Assembly (NCBI RefSeq): GCF_905220415.1
Contig: NC_059548.1
Span: 6,636,501 to 6,700,500, forward strand
Reading direction: 5' to 3'
Origin: Colias croceus
Taxonomy: Eukaryota; Arthropoda; Insecta; Lepidoptera; Pieridae
DNA length: 64,000 nt
Positions within the stretch are counted from its first letter, which is position 1; every line of letters begins with the position of its first letter. The notes below the pieces were generated by a model. It was not told the DNA's origin. It worked only from the letters and a program-made list of their open reading frames with translations, and did not search any database. This document shows, one piece after another, positions 33,117 to 46,500 of this stretch. Both the position numbers and the translations under genes were made by a program.

Positions 33117-36100
33117 GTATACCAGCGCTAGATTTTAGAGATAATATTGTATTAGTTATATACAAAGTGTTATATATAAATTATTGTTCATTTTATGATC
33201 GATGGCGAAAATATAAAACGGACCAATGATAAGGGACGACGGAAGCGACGTTTGCAATGCACAGGGAGGCGCTTACGTAAAATCCGGTTTTGACTAACAT
33301 GTCATAGATAATTTTGCAACTCAAACATAAGTCATTACATTTGCAACTTTGTATAACTTTGACGTTCTAGACTAATGCAGCTGAGTTAGTTTTAATAATT
33401 ACATAATAAATTCCCTTTTGCTTTGTTTAGCTTCTGAATAATGATAACACTATGGGTGTAATTGCAAAGGTTAATGGTGGATTTATGGAAGCGATAACGT
33501 TAATTAGGTGTAGATACTCTATAGATCATTGACGCAAGTAAAGAGTATAGTATCTCGAACTACGCAATACCCATTGATAACCTGGACGAAATTTTCCAAA
33601 TAATTGATAGAAAGAAACATTTCTTATTTTTTATTATTATTGTGAAATTTTTCTTCATCTATAATGCTATATTGGTGGTTGGTGGGAGAAAGTAGGAGTG
33701 CGAAAATTTCAGGATTTATCTAACTCCATTTTTACGAAGACTCCCGTCTTTAAATATAATACTTGAAATAATATTTTCAACTCAAAATAATTATTGACTT
33801 GTTTTTATAATGAGGAATATGGCACATTCTATTACACATTCTCTATAGGTAGGTAATAAGTTGACAAATTACTCACATGAATCCTTATTAAAATAAATAT
33901 TTCCGTACGGCATATTTATTTTCTGATAACCTTTGCGCTCGGAATTTAATTTGGTTACTACTAGTCGTTATTAGTTTTTTCCAATATTATTAATAAGGCC
34001 TATCAGCACGCTTTTAGCTCGTGATGTATAAACATTGTCTATATTTATGTTTTAGGTTAGGGTTGAATGATTTCATATACACAGAATTAATAAGATGTTC
34101 TAGATACAAACTACATGGCTACTACTATTATATATGGTAAGTACTATATATAGTACAATAATATCTATTTAGAAATGTCCAATGCTTTCTAGGGCTAGTA
34201 TATCTGCTAGCCATGATATTTTTGATAAAATCGGTTAGGTACCTACATAATATACCTACTGGGTGTCCTGCTATCGCTGTACCGCAATGGAGCTACCCCT
34301 GTATATGTAGCATTCATCTATTTTTGTAGTTTAGTACCTACCTACGGAGAAGCTCAATTCATGAACAATCTGCTGATATCATCAATATCTGGACAAAAAA
34401 CAATGAAACAAGCTGCAATATATTCTCATTCCTCTCAATCACCGATTTACGCAAAAGCTTTATTGATATCAATTAACCTACATTTCGTTTGGGATCAAAA
34501 ACGTGCGTCGCGACGACTAACCTTGGTTCGCTTAAGAACAGTCTAGACTCTAGATGGTTCTCGCTCTCATCTGTAAAGCGCAACGCAGTTAGACTTGTGG
34601 CCTGTTTAACTTTCTAGAACCTAAGTACTTAAGAAGTCTCGAACGTTGCTCGTGAGAAACTAACCGGATAATTTCCAGTTATGCAATGAAACATCGGTGC
34701 ACGGCGTCATAAAATAACTACCTGCTAATAAATATTCAAACATTTACAATTTTAAATATTTCACTCGTTTATAGTTCAACTGTAATGATATCGCATTATA
34801 TTCTGCATGTTTTAAATGTATGACACTAAATACTTGTTATAGTTGATATCTACGGAAAAAAGTCGTTACTTTCCGAACCGGTTGGTGTTCAACCATTATC
34901 CTAGGAAAAAATATTAAAAATAATTTATAGCCAGAACCGATATTGTATGGCAACATACTAGAATTTTCCATTCCATAAAGGCCACACAGGATAAAAAAAG
35001 TTTTATGAGATCCTTAAGCATATATTTTATCCTTCATGGACTACAGTCCTTTATAGTTCATTGAACATTCTAGAACAACTAAAGGATATCCATGCTTAAA
35101 CTATAGTATCAAAATAATAATAAGACTACGATTCTCACAAGTATTAGCACGCAGGATGAAGTAAGCCGTGGCCATATAACCATATTATATCCATTAATAA
35201 CCATTTCGGAGTTAGTTTCCGGAGTACCTATATCAAAATATAAGCAACGACTTTCTACAGTAATTTGTAATAATCTCATAGTCACAATACCAGTAACCAT
35301 AATAAATTGACCGGTTTGTCGTATTTGAATAAGTATCATTAAGAAATCGATAACAAAATTTATTATATCGAAGTACCTAGTACATTATGAGTAATAACAT
35401 CGAGGTTTATAAATCTTCTAATTTTATTGCCATGAATGTTGGCACATATTATTATTGCTTTCAAATATTTTTTCGTCTAGTTACTAGTATGTAAGCGAGG
35501 CGTTAAACAAGTAGGTACGTGATTGTTTTACGTTTCTGATTACATAGTTACAACGTAAGTACTCTGTATTCAGAATCGATATCGATATGAAAACGAAGTG
35601 TGCGAAATTGAACTATATTTATTTAGGTTAAGTAACTTCATGCTGCTTCGTAATCCACATAATTATTCCAACCTATTTTACACTGCACATAAATGCATAT
35701 GTTTTGCTATTTTTTTTATCATAGCCGGCAAAGGAACTTATGGGTTGCCTGTGCATTTGCAGAGGCGTAAGCCTATTTGCAGGCCTAACCTCTCTGCAAA
35801 TGGATTGCCCACTTTCAAAGGTCCCATACCATACCATACCATATAATTGATGAGGGAATAAATAGAGGACTGGGAAAGGTAAGAAAAAGGATACTGGCCT
35901 TCGGTTCCCCACTCACTGACCGACACAAGCATGTTACTATGTATTTTACGCCGATCGTCTATGGGATAACTGGTAAATTCCTTGGCACGAGCTGGCATAA
36001 TTCGTACCGCAACTTGCTCGACTCCCACATCCATATCATATTCATCCATATTATATTTTGAGTCAAAGGTAGAAATCTATTTTGTTTTGTATTATTTACA

Positions 36101-37403
36101 AATAACGGCATCTAATGGCACTAACTGTTTAGTAATCTATGCTACTGCTAATTACGGTGACTATGGAGGGTAGAAAGGTGACAAAGATCTCAGAATGTTT
36201 TTATAGGTAGGTACCTACAATTAACACTCGTTCTACATTTATATACAGGTACCTACTTTTAAAAATGAGAATTCTTTTAATTGAAAAATGTGAATAGATT
36301 ACGTTTCCAGACAGACATGCGTTTATAAAACAATCAGTTCTAAGAACAGGGCTATTTCCGTTTCAAGTGTCGTATAACTATAATGGTATGCTCTGATTTA
36401 ACAAGCATTCATTGTAAGTTGATCACTCAAAACTCTTTCTAAGAAATAATAAGTATATTTGCATAATGACGTGAGCAATAAGTAATAATTAGTTTTGTTT
36501 AACCTGTTTTTTAAGAGTTAAAAGTTAACTAAATGTTTCAATCAAGTATAATGATAGGTTTAATTTATTTTTTAATTATTGTTCCTCATTCAAAATCCGT
36601 GGAATTGTCTAGATTCATCTACTAGTGGCTAACGAAATAATTATCTTTAAATATGAATAGGTAGTTTACTAATTACTTAATCGCATCTGATCATAATAGT
36701 AAATATGACTAAGTAGCACTTGGTCAGCGTAATAGAATATTGACTACGTTGTGAGCTAATTAATATCCTTGCTTATTAATTCCCGATTTGGAAAAATTTT
36801 CAGAAGTTATGTTAATTATTGACAATTAGTTAGTTATATGCATTATAGTAGGTACGTATAATCTAAATGCAAAAGTAAATATGTTCACTGCTTTCCGTAT
36901 AAGTATAATAAAATCCTCACATTTTAATGATAACACAGACACGCTTATCATAACTAGATTGAAACCTACTAAATGCGGAAATTTTGTCGAGTTCATGCGC
37001 CTATATCTACTTGAAAGCAGTTATTCTATGTAAAAAAAAAATAAGTAACCTCCGTAACGTCAATTTAATTGATGACTCAGCTTATAGCTAGCTTAGACAC
37101 ATTGCAAAAATTTGAGATCATCAAGAATAAACGACTGATATTTCAACATATTAAAGGTCCCAGTAAAATTAAATTTTCAAGCTACTTTTGTATCACACTT
37201 ATCTACGAGTAATCCCATTCAGAGAGAAGTTTCAAAGATTAACAGAAACCGTTGTTTAATTGTAGGTAGGTACTAATTATAACTTCATGTTCAGTTAAAG
37301 AAAAGCTCTATTATCGACTTTACCAATAATTCAATTTAAGCTCGTACCTAGTACAGAAGTAGGATAGAATTTCCGTTACCCAAAATCTGCTACCTGTTTC
37401 ACA
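33117..37403. other. Intergenic region without a supported gene
   Basis: 4.3 kb, AT-rich. The 33230-33300 stretch 'gacgacggaagcgacg...' is locally GC-richer without a coding frame. Open frames at 34361, 35109 and 35598 lack domain or splice support. A probable interspersed repeat lies at 35720-36055. I see nothing else I can name. Confidence 0.5.
35720..36055 (-). repeat. Probable interspersed transposon fragment with an open frame
   Basis: The - strand frame (35738-36049) reads 'MDEYDMDVGVEQVAVRIM', then 'HSNMLVSVSEWGTEGQYPF' and 'GPLKVGNPFAERLGLQIG'. I have the impression this peptide recurs in many lepidopteran gene predictions as repeat-derived sequence, but cannot confirm it. There is no recognised domain. 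The start is richer in G/C than its surroundings. Confidence 0.4.
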
Positions 37404-40400
37404 TTTTTTTTTTTTTTTTTTTTTTTTTTATTATAAATAGGTAGACGTTTGACTGCTATCCTGCCTGATGTAAAGCAGTGATGCGATCTATTTAGGAGCA
37501 CGTCTACCCAGAAGAAGCCTATTCACTCTGGACTTGAAGAGCTGGATATTGTAGTCCACGGGGAACACCGACGATGGAAGAGCATTCCATTCCTTCGCAG
37601 TTCGGATGAAAAAAGAATTTGCATAACGCTGCGTACGTACATGAGGAATGTGGACTGTGAAGGGATGGAATCCCATTCCCCGTCTAGATGTGCGGTGAAG
37701 AAATGGGGAAGATGGAACCAGGTGGTGGAGTTCATTCGCACATTCACCAAAATGAATTCTGTAGAAAACCGATAGGCATGCTACTTGCCGGCGATGGTCA
37801 AGACTTTGAAGGCCACGACGAATTAATGAGGGATCGCCAATGATTCTACAAGCACGTCTCTCCATTGATTCCAAAGCACCAAGGTGAGTTTTGGCGGAAC
37901 CCGCCCAAAGATGACTGCAATACTCCACACACGACCGAATTTGAGCTTGGTAGAGTTGAAGGAGCTGTGCCGGTGTGAAGAAATGTCTCACTTTTGCTAA
38001 TATGCCAAGCTTTTTGGCAGCTACTTGGGCTTTGGCTTCAATGAATTGACGAAAGTTAAGATTTGCAGAAATCGACATACCCAGTAATTCGAGGTTGGGG
38101 GTTAATGCTATCGGTACATCATGAAAAGAAGGAGATAGGTGAAGTGGATTCCGCTTCGCAGTAAAAAGACACGCCTGTGTTTTGGTAGTGTTAAATTCAA
38201 CCAGATTATCATTGGCCCAATTCGTGACGTCCAGCAAGGCTGAGTTGATACGCGAAATCATGGCCTCCCGTTCAAATCTGATACTGACCTGAGATGCTTG
38301 AGCGCTGGACAGGTACCTCTCTACGACAGTAGTATCATCTGCATAACCGAACATGTTAGGTTTGAGGAGGTCGTTTATGTGCAGAAGGAATAAAGTCGCT
38401 GAGAGAACAGATCCCTGAGGAACACCGGCATTAATGGTCATTTCATCTGACGAACAACCGTCAATAATGACACGAATCGTACGTTCACTCAAGAAATCAG
38501 CTATCCAGACGCACAGGTCATTTGGAATTCCATAAGATGGAAGCTTGCTCAAAAGGCTCGCGTGCCAAACTTTGTCGAAAGCCTTGGAGATGTCTAGGGA
38601 GACGGCAAGTGCCTCACCGTGATTATCCAAGGCCTCCCCCCATAAATGCGTAGCGTGCGCTAGAAGATCGCCAGTCGACCTCTTTTTGCGGAATCCATAC
38701 TGTCGGTCGCTTAGGAGGTCGTTGGCTTCTAGGTATGCAAGTAGTTGATCGTTCAATATACGCTCCATAATCTTAGAGAGTATGGAGGTTATTGATATGG
38801 GTCGATAGTTCGTAGGATCAGCACGACTACCCTTCTTCGGCACGGGCTGAACATTGGCAAGCTTCCAGCTTTTGGGAACTATTCCTGATTTTAATGAAAG
38901 GCGGAAAAGGCGCGTCAGCACTGGAGACAATTCTGGTGCACAATTCTTAAATACTACCGCTGGCAAACCGTCCGGTCCACTGGATTTGTTCACGTCTAGA
39001 TTGCGGAGGGTTTTAAGAACTGTCTTCTGAGTGATATGAAGATCAGACATATATGTGCCACAATGGGGAATGAGGGGTGGAGATTTGTCCCCACAATCTA
39101 GTCGTGAATTTTCTGCGAAAAGTGATGCTAGTAAATCTGCTTTATCCTTAGCGCTATGTGCCAGTGAACCATCGGACTTAAGTAAAGGTGGTAGTGAAGG
39201 GCGACAAAAGTTCGATTCGACAATCTTGGCAAGAGACCAAAAGGCCTTACTACCTGAAGGGTAGGATATTAGTCTTTTGCCAACGTTCTGGATTCGGTCG
39301 AATTGAGCCTTTCGGAGTACTTTTTTGCAGTGTTTGGCGGCTTTGTTAAATGCTCTCTTTTTCAAGCGCAGATCTGGGGCTTTGCGAAGACGAGCATCAA
39401 CCCAGGCTTTGTAGGCCGTGTGCTTTCGGTTCTCCGCAGTGATGCATTCGGCATTAAACCATGGTTTGGCTCTGCCATCAATGTAAACATCTGAGAAAGG
39501 AATATAATATTCCATTCCCTGACGAATTACATCAACGACATTATCCGCACAGGTAGATGGGTCTGCAGATGAGAAGCAGACTTGCCTCCAAGGATAACTA
39601 GCAAAAAAGTGACGCAACTCATCCCAATCTGCTAACTTGTACTTCCATACTCTCCGTTTGTATCTTGCGGTGGTGTCTGGAGGAGGAAGGTTTGATACAG
39701 TTTTCACCAGACAGTGATCAGATGTGCCTAGGGGTGAAGATACAGATACTGTATGTCTGTCTGGATCAGTTGTTAGCAGAAGGTCTAAACAGTTTGCGGT
39801 GTGGTCTTCAATGTCAGGTACACGTGTCGCTTCGTGAACTAGCTGGGTGAGATTATGGGTCAATGCGAAGTTGAAAATTTCTCTTCCGGCATGATCGGTC
39901 TTCTGGAATGGATAGAGCCATTCGTTATGACAGGCGTTAAAATCTCCCAGAAAGATGAATTCGGCTCCAGGGTACTGACCACTAACCACATCTGCAGCTT
40001 CACTAAGGTAATTAAATAATCTCGCCACTATGTGAGCGATATACACAGGCATAAACAATTTTATGTATACCCGTGTCCACCATGGTCCAAAGTACTGAAA
40101 AACTGGGCTCTTCAAGTTGTCGGAGACGCAAAAAGCAAATGTCATCGCGAACGTATACGCAAGCCCCGACTTTTTGCTTGAAATTGTACTCAATAGAATA
40201 GCCTGGGTACTTGAGATATGTTGCATCCGCTGGGTTCTTAATTTGCGTTTCGGTAAGGAATAGTAGATGCGGCTTCTCGGTCTCAAGGTGGTAATGGACT
40301 GATAGGAGATTTGAGTGCAAGCCTCGGATGTTGGTGAGGTGCACTTTGAGCGAGAGGAAGTGCAGCCGCTGAGAAAACTTTTTTCCTTTTAGAGACTTTT

Positions 40401-41000
40401 TCATATTTTTTGTGATTGGTTTGTTGTAGAGTGAATAGGCGGGAACTGTTGGTAGTTGGACGAGGCTTCGCGCGTAGAACCACCCAAATACAGGCAGGAT
40501 CCGCATTGATGGAGTCTAGTTTGGAGACTGCGGGGACGCCCGAAACCCCCCGAATATTGCCAACGGGTCCTCTCCTCCGGTCGCCAACCGGCACGTTGGA
40601 GCCAACTCGGGATTATACACAGGCGGCGGGGCAGCCTTTCACGGGTGGCTAACCCGCTAATTGGGCCCCCTACAACCTGCGGTCGGCCAGCGGTGAACCG
40701 TTTCTTCGGATCCCGCTACCCTCCAAGACTAGACGCCAGATGCAGAAGCATGCTGCTGCACTGGATTCGGTTCCTTCACGCAAAGCTACTGTCCAGACCC
40801 AACTATTCACCAAGAAGGGCTTCACCTAACATCATGCCGGAACACGACGAATCGTTTGGCGGCAAGGCTTTGTTAGGTGGGTGGTTACTAGCCAGGACAA
40901 CTGTCTACCACCAGAATATTCGGTTACTCGTTTGGCACAACCCGGGGGACACGTGTAGGGTATCGAGAGTTAATAACATTATAATAGGTATTGTGTTGAA
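37404..41000 (-). mobile_element. CR1/jockey-group non-LTR retrotransposon (LINE), nearly full length
   Basis: The 3' poly-A tail shows as 26 T's at 37404-37429 on the + strand. The coding region occupies 37488-40506 and the 5' leader continues to somewhere near 41000, where GC content falls back to the local level. No zinc-knuckle ORF1 is visible upstream, so the copy is 5' truncated or the family lacks it. I did not find a target-site duplication. Confidence 0.85.
37488..40506 (-). pseudogene. LINE endonuclease/reverse transcriptase, one frameshift
   Basis: Two overlapping frames: 40012-40506 carries the start of an AP-type endonuclease ('LTNIRGLHSNLLSVH', 'LLFLTETQI' with the catalytic Glu). 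37488-40286 carries the rest: 'FIFLGDFNACHNEW', 'SDHCLV', then reverse transcriptase with 'NYRPISITSILSKIMERIL', 'SLDISKAFDKVWH', 'AGVPQGSVLSATLF' and catalytic 'FGYADDTTVV', and a C-terminal region ending 'VNRLLLGRRAPK'. The join is broken by a single frameshift near 40030; the 932-residue frame is otherwise uninterrupted, so the copy is young. The family is best placed with CR1/jockey-type LINEs; the clade is not certain. Confidence 0.88.
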
Positions 41001-42044
41001 ATATTCGTGCAATGGAAACATTACTTATTAGAGGTTTATTATTTCTTCGAATCTATTCTTTGGTAAATTGGTAACAGTTTAATAATTGAAATGACTGTGA
41101 CCAGTCCTAACAGGAATAATTCTGAATTAATCTTTTTCATCCTTTTTATTTCAAGGCATGGGGTAAAAAATAAAAATCTGGTATGACTGAAAATACTTTT
41201 ATAATTTTTGGTGATGAATTTGTGCCAATGATATTTCTATCTATCTATTGTGTTCAGTTCTATTGGATGATTTAATTAAATATGTTGTTTTTTTACAAGA
41301 GTGTTATCGAGATTTTGTTACACCTTGCATTCCTGAAAACGTGCGATACTCGATAAAGTTTATTTTAGTAATTTTCATCAGCATGCTGGCATTTAGATTT
41401 GGTTTGCGGAAAAGCTTATTTTAGATTTGCCTCGGCATCATTGCATCAAAATACATTTTCTTTATACAGCAGGTTTAATAAACAACATTTAACTTATTGA
41501 AAAATAAAATTTATAATACATAATATGATAGTGACATAAATATTATGATGTACAACTAAGTTGGAATAGACGTTGATTAGGATAAAGATACCTAATTTTC
41601 ATATACTTAGAAATTAAAAATTTTCCAAAAGTAAGAGTTTATGTAAACTATATTCAAAATTGACATTTTGACAATTTTGATCAAAGACCCCAAAAGCTGT
41701 TCCGAAAACAATCGAATGGTATTTTTTATGTGGAAAGATACCAGATTGAAGTGAAGGCATGTTTCACAATTGCCTGCAAATTGCTTAGTAAATAAGGTGT
41801 CACTGAATTATACGTCCATATAACACCCTCGACTGAACTTCGCACTGAAAGGAGGCCAGTGACGTCGACCTCGACGTTTTGAGTCCTATCAATAGCTTGG
41901 ACGCATGCGTAACTCCGTGTTTGTGTGTGTGTTTGTCTGAGCGGAGCACGCTGCCCGCGCGTGGGATTGTCGCCATCTCTGTCACATCTATAACCCCATC
42001 CTTGTTACACTTAGCATGTGCTTGGGGAGGACCGATTACTCAAG
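41001..42044. other. Intergenic sequence upstream of the duplicated-module gene
   Basis: AT-rich to about 41790, then a GC-richer block at 41800-42010 (with 'gtgtttgtgtgtgtgtttgt') just upstream of the putative promoter. The - strand frame 41800-41985 is not supported. The GC-rich block may be proximal promoter or a repeat remnant. Confidence 0.4.
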
Positions 42045-42080
42045 TTTAAAATACCTTCGACGTTGCATTAACCCTCAGTC
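42045..42080 (+). promoter_or_regulatory. Putative core promoter: TATA-like box and arthropod initiator
   Basis: 'tttaaaata' at 42045-42053 is followed about 30 bp later by 'tcagtc' at 42075-42080, the arthropod initiator consensus (TCAGT). A good splice donor (ag|gtgagttc) at 42231/42232 would end a non-coding first exon of about 157 bp, spliced to an acceptor at 43563-43564, 21 bp before the start codon. Confidence 0.45.
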
Positions 42081-43585
42081 GTGTTTGAGTTGCGCTTCGA
42101 TACGTTTGCTGAATTTCAACGTGTGAAACGTTCGTTGCAGTGATATAAAAAAAATATATTTTTTCTATATCTTCACATCAGTAATCGTCGAGGTCTCGAA
42201 CCAGTCGCCAAATTTTTTAAATAAATTTTAGGTGAGTTCGAATTTATATGGGAATGAATGGAATAAATATAGGCATTAATTATTATAGGATGAACCAAAA
42301 AAATATCCAAGAAAATTCTAGTAACATATGGACTGTGTATAGACATGGATAGTGGCTAGTGCAGCAAATGGCCGACATAACTGTATCGGCGAGCGCTTTC
42401 TCTCTCAGTAGCTTGCATCTTAATCACTTTCCACTAATTCATAGATACTTATTTGTATACCACTTACTTTAGCGTTTAGCTACTATTATGTATTCTGTGC
42501 TTATAATATTTTTGGTTTGCTTATGTATGGAATAAACGAAGTAATTGATTTTATAAGCATAGGTAGGTAGGTATATCGGATATTTTATTTTCCTCTTTAG
42601 TGACACCATTCCCTATTTAAGGATAAAAATTATCAAGGATTGTTTATTTTAATTTTGTATATTATTATTTATTTATGATAAGTTCACAATGACAAACTGC
42701 TTATCTGTAAAACAGGTTTAGTTTGCCTTTATTTGATTGTCCCTTTTTGGTATTGTATTCAGCCAAAGAAATATACCTACCTGCTCTTTTCAAGGTAACA
42801 TCGGGGCACTTTTAAAAGGACGGATTTATAATCTATTTTGGTACATAATTCCTTACACTTAGGTACTTTACTGTCATGATTTACGGAAAGTTAAAGTACC
42901 TACCTAAAGGAAATTTTTTAATTTTTTTAAAAAATTCAAAAATTATTTTTTGTTATTTTATAAGCTTTATTAATTTATTTAATAAATCATTGTTTTGAAT
43001 TTTATTTTTTACAAATAATTTTAACATACATGTCAAATATACCTATATCTAGTAGCACTTTATTTACTCTTTAAAATATCCCAAAGTACAGTTATCTTTC
43101 GTCGATATGAAATCTACAAAAACACACTGACCTACATACAAGAGCGCTAAAAATATTACGAAATGTAAATTTGTGCTAGCTGTCTCAATAGATAGATAAT
43201 CAAAAGCTCGAGTTTTAGCTTCCGTATTTCACCTAAGTTGATAAGCGTTTAATTGTCTCTTAACCATGTCTTTATAACAATCTAGTACCTATATGATTAT
43301 GAGGATGTTTTTATAAAATGGATATACCTACATATAACATTCTAAAAAACATAGACTATAAAAAAGTTATACAGGAAAATGAGAATTCTTTTTTATATTT
43401 CTAAAGGAAACAAATCTCTTAAAAAGACTAAAGGAAGTAATAGTTTATCAATACTGTTTTTTGTAATATACAAAAATATTACAAATTTTATATTCGAATC
43501 CAAAATCAGGGCAGAGACCAATAAAAAAGCAACAGTTTACTATACATTGCTGTTTATTCAACAGTGAACCAAATATCTGAACAAG

Positions 43586-46500
43586 ATGATGTCAAGCACA
43601 GCAATGGAGATGCAAGTCGAGGAGACTCCTTACGCGCTGCGTCGCCTGTGGAACCTGACTCGCGCGCGTCTTGCCGGCACCTCCACGGCCCTTGATGAGG
43701 AACCCGCTTTGGTTGAATCCTTACCTCCTGCTCAGGTAAGGAATAACGATTATTTTATAAGGTATATTTTTATTTAGCGCGCACAAGCTCCGCTCCGTTC
43801 ATATCGTTTAGAACGAGAAAAAGTTTTTAGTTGAAGTTGTTTCGTTTGATGTTTGAAAAGAAGAATTTTATAAACCGGTTCAGTATTTTTTGAGCTAAGC
43901 CCATTACTAACAAACAAATAATTATTGTTGATTATGTATTTTCTCCTAATGTACCTAATTAGGAGTAGGAACTTATAGATGTTCACGAGAAAAAAATTGC
44001 AATTTTTTGAAAGCAAGAAAGAAAGCAAAATGAAATAAAACCGATAACATCGTCGCGATTTTATATAAAAATAGAATACTGCATTGATTTTCAGTGTAGT
44101 GCTCGTGACTGAAACATTTTAATGAGGACTAGTCAATGAAAATGATTTCGTATTGTGAAAGTATGACATGACTCAACAATAAAGAAAAATAAATAATATC
44201 GTCGATAAATACAAGTTCTTTTTCAATATTTACCTACCTACTTAATTAATTTATAAAACTTAAGAAAAATTTGGGAAGTTAGTTGTAAGGTATTCATATG
44301 TATATGCGTGTGCATAGGTACCCATAAAGATTTGGCCTTGTAACACTTGGTTACCTAAAAAGTATGATAAGGATGTTAATGATTTTCATATCTATTTATA
44401 ATGCTATATATCAACTTAATATCAACTACCGTTAATTAGTTACCTAATTATTATTAGTTCCGAAATAAATAAAGACTCAAAACAAATAAACATCTATCTG
44501 CTCACTTGAAATACCTAAGTAATTGTGTATGATTCATAACTCCACATGCCCATAGTAGAAAATGTAACCCTGAAAGAAAAGGAAATAATTAGGAGACTCA
44601 GATTTTTATAGCGACGATAATCACGTTTAAACCTCGTGTTAGATGTTATTTGCTTTAAATAAAACGTTTAGTTCCTCTTTCTTGAGTTATGTTACACACA
44701 ATCGCGGAAACGAATTTTTATAAATTGACCTTCCGATGATGGTGATATATGAAATTGAATTTCCCTAATGCGGTAAAAGAAAATAATACAATAAATTTTC
44801 GATTAGTCTCATTAAAAATTTGTGCAGTTTACCATGCAAGGAGAGTTATACAGGAACTGTTCATTTGTAAAATGACGTGGTCATTCCATTGTGTAAGAGT
44901 GTATAAAATAAAATAAGGTCAGTCTGGCCTTGTCTGAGGCCTCGTGCCCTCCAGGCACTTCGCATGAATAAAAAGTTTGTAGGCGCGAAATATTAAGAGA
45001 CATATTTTTGCGTTTAGTAAGCAAAGTTCAGTGCAAGTCAAGGGCTATAATTATAATGTCCTTATTTCGCTATCACAGTGTCGATAAACTGTATAACCGC
45101 TGGGTATCAAGGCTTAGAAAGGTCACGTTCGAGTCTAGTCTATTTTATAATAAACTATGTAACGAGTCTTTCGCGTTTAGGGTATAATATAAAACTGTTA
45201 TTATAGACCTGTGTCTATAATAAATTTTATTAGTCTCTGTAGACTAAATAATATTTATTTTTTTTGTTAAAAATACCTTATCAGCAATCAGCATGTAGCA
45301 ATAACAACAATTAATAAGATCATAGAAGAATAATCTTGTTATTTCGGACGTATTTAATATTTAAATTTATATCTATAAATATCATCGTATAAAATTATAT
45401 TAACTTAGTTAATTATTTTGTTATAGGAACCAGATGTAACACCGAAATCATTGATTCCAATCCCAAGTGACTATGAAAGCGATGGAGAGGAGGCGTTCCC
45501 AGAGCTGGAAATACCTGTAAGTATATATAAATATATATTTTGTTACGAATATAATATATATTTCATATGAGTATTAATATTCGTACCAATACAAGGAAAA
45601 TGGGACCATATAAGGAATAACAATTACATTTATTTTTCTTGGCGTAACACGAAGGAAAACTTGGCGACTGACTTTTAGTGGATTGCCCGAAAATTTTGTA
45701 ACATTGTGAGAACAATTATTATTAATACATCATATGTTGTATCAGATAAATTATTCGTTCAATTTATATTTATTTTATTTACTCTCAAAATTATATTTTG
45801 AAATCATCGCGCAATAGGCCACGCAATAGGTGTAACTTTTAATATGTTAATATCTGTGCTAATAGATACATCAATGAAATATGATAATTTCTATATTCTA
45901 TTGAATGCATCTGAACAATGACAGGAAAGGGTTACGTGTACAAGTTAAGCAATGTTATTTTATAAATAAAGACTGCAGTGTTATGGAAATTTTGCTCAAT
46001 GCTATTTCAGACATAGCTTGTTCATGTAGATTTGAATTTTCCTGTTAGGAGAACGAGAGAATGTCATTCATTATTAAGAAAGAAAAATGTTACAATTATA
46101 ATGGTTTTATATTTTTTGGTTTTTATGGCATTCAAATGCTTTATAAATATAAATTTATAAAGAATAGAAAAAATTCGATCACGAGGCGGGACAAATAAAT
46201 AATATACGGTGTAAATTTATAATTATAATGGTTTTAAATTATTACAAAATATTCTGCAATTATTTTTATTTAGTAATATATTTACACATATTACACTTTC
46301 CTGTACCTTTAAACCTCATTGTATTATGTATAATGTTTAGAGAGATAAAAAATTACTCATCACATACCAAGATAATCTTTTACATACGTCAAGCACACCT
46401 ACATTCTAACGCGTTGAACACTTTTTGACCGAAGAAAATATAAATAAATAAAATCTTTTGGGTTTGCGTCAATGACGTGCCAGCCAATGTAATTAAATTA

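Noticed and set aside
37488..40506. Domesticated host reverse transcriptase
   Set aside because: Poly-A tail, endonuclease domain and frameshift fit an ordinary LINE copy; nothing indicates host function.
40645..41031. 128-residue + strand frame
   Set aside because: It lies in the GC-rich 5' leader of the LINE, antisense to it; no independent support.
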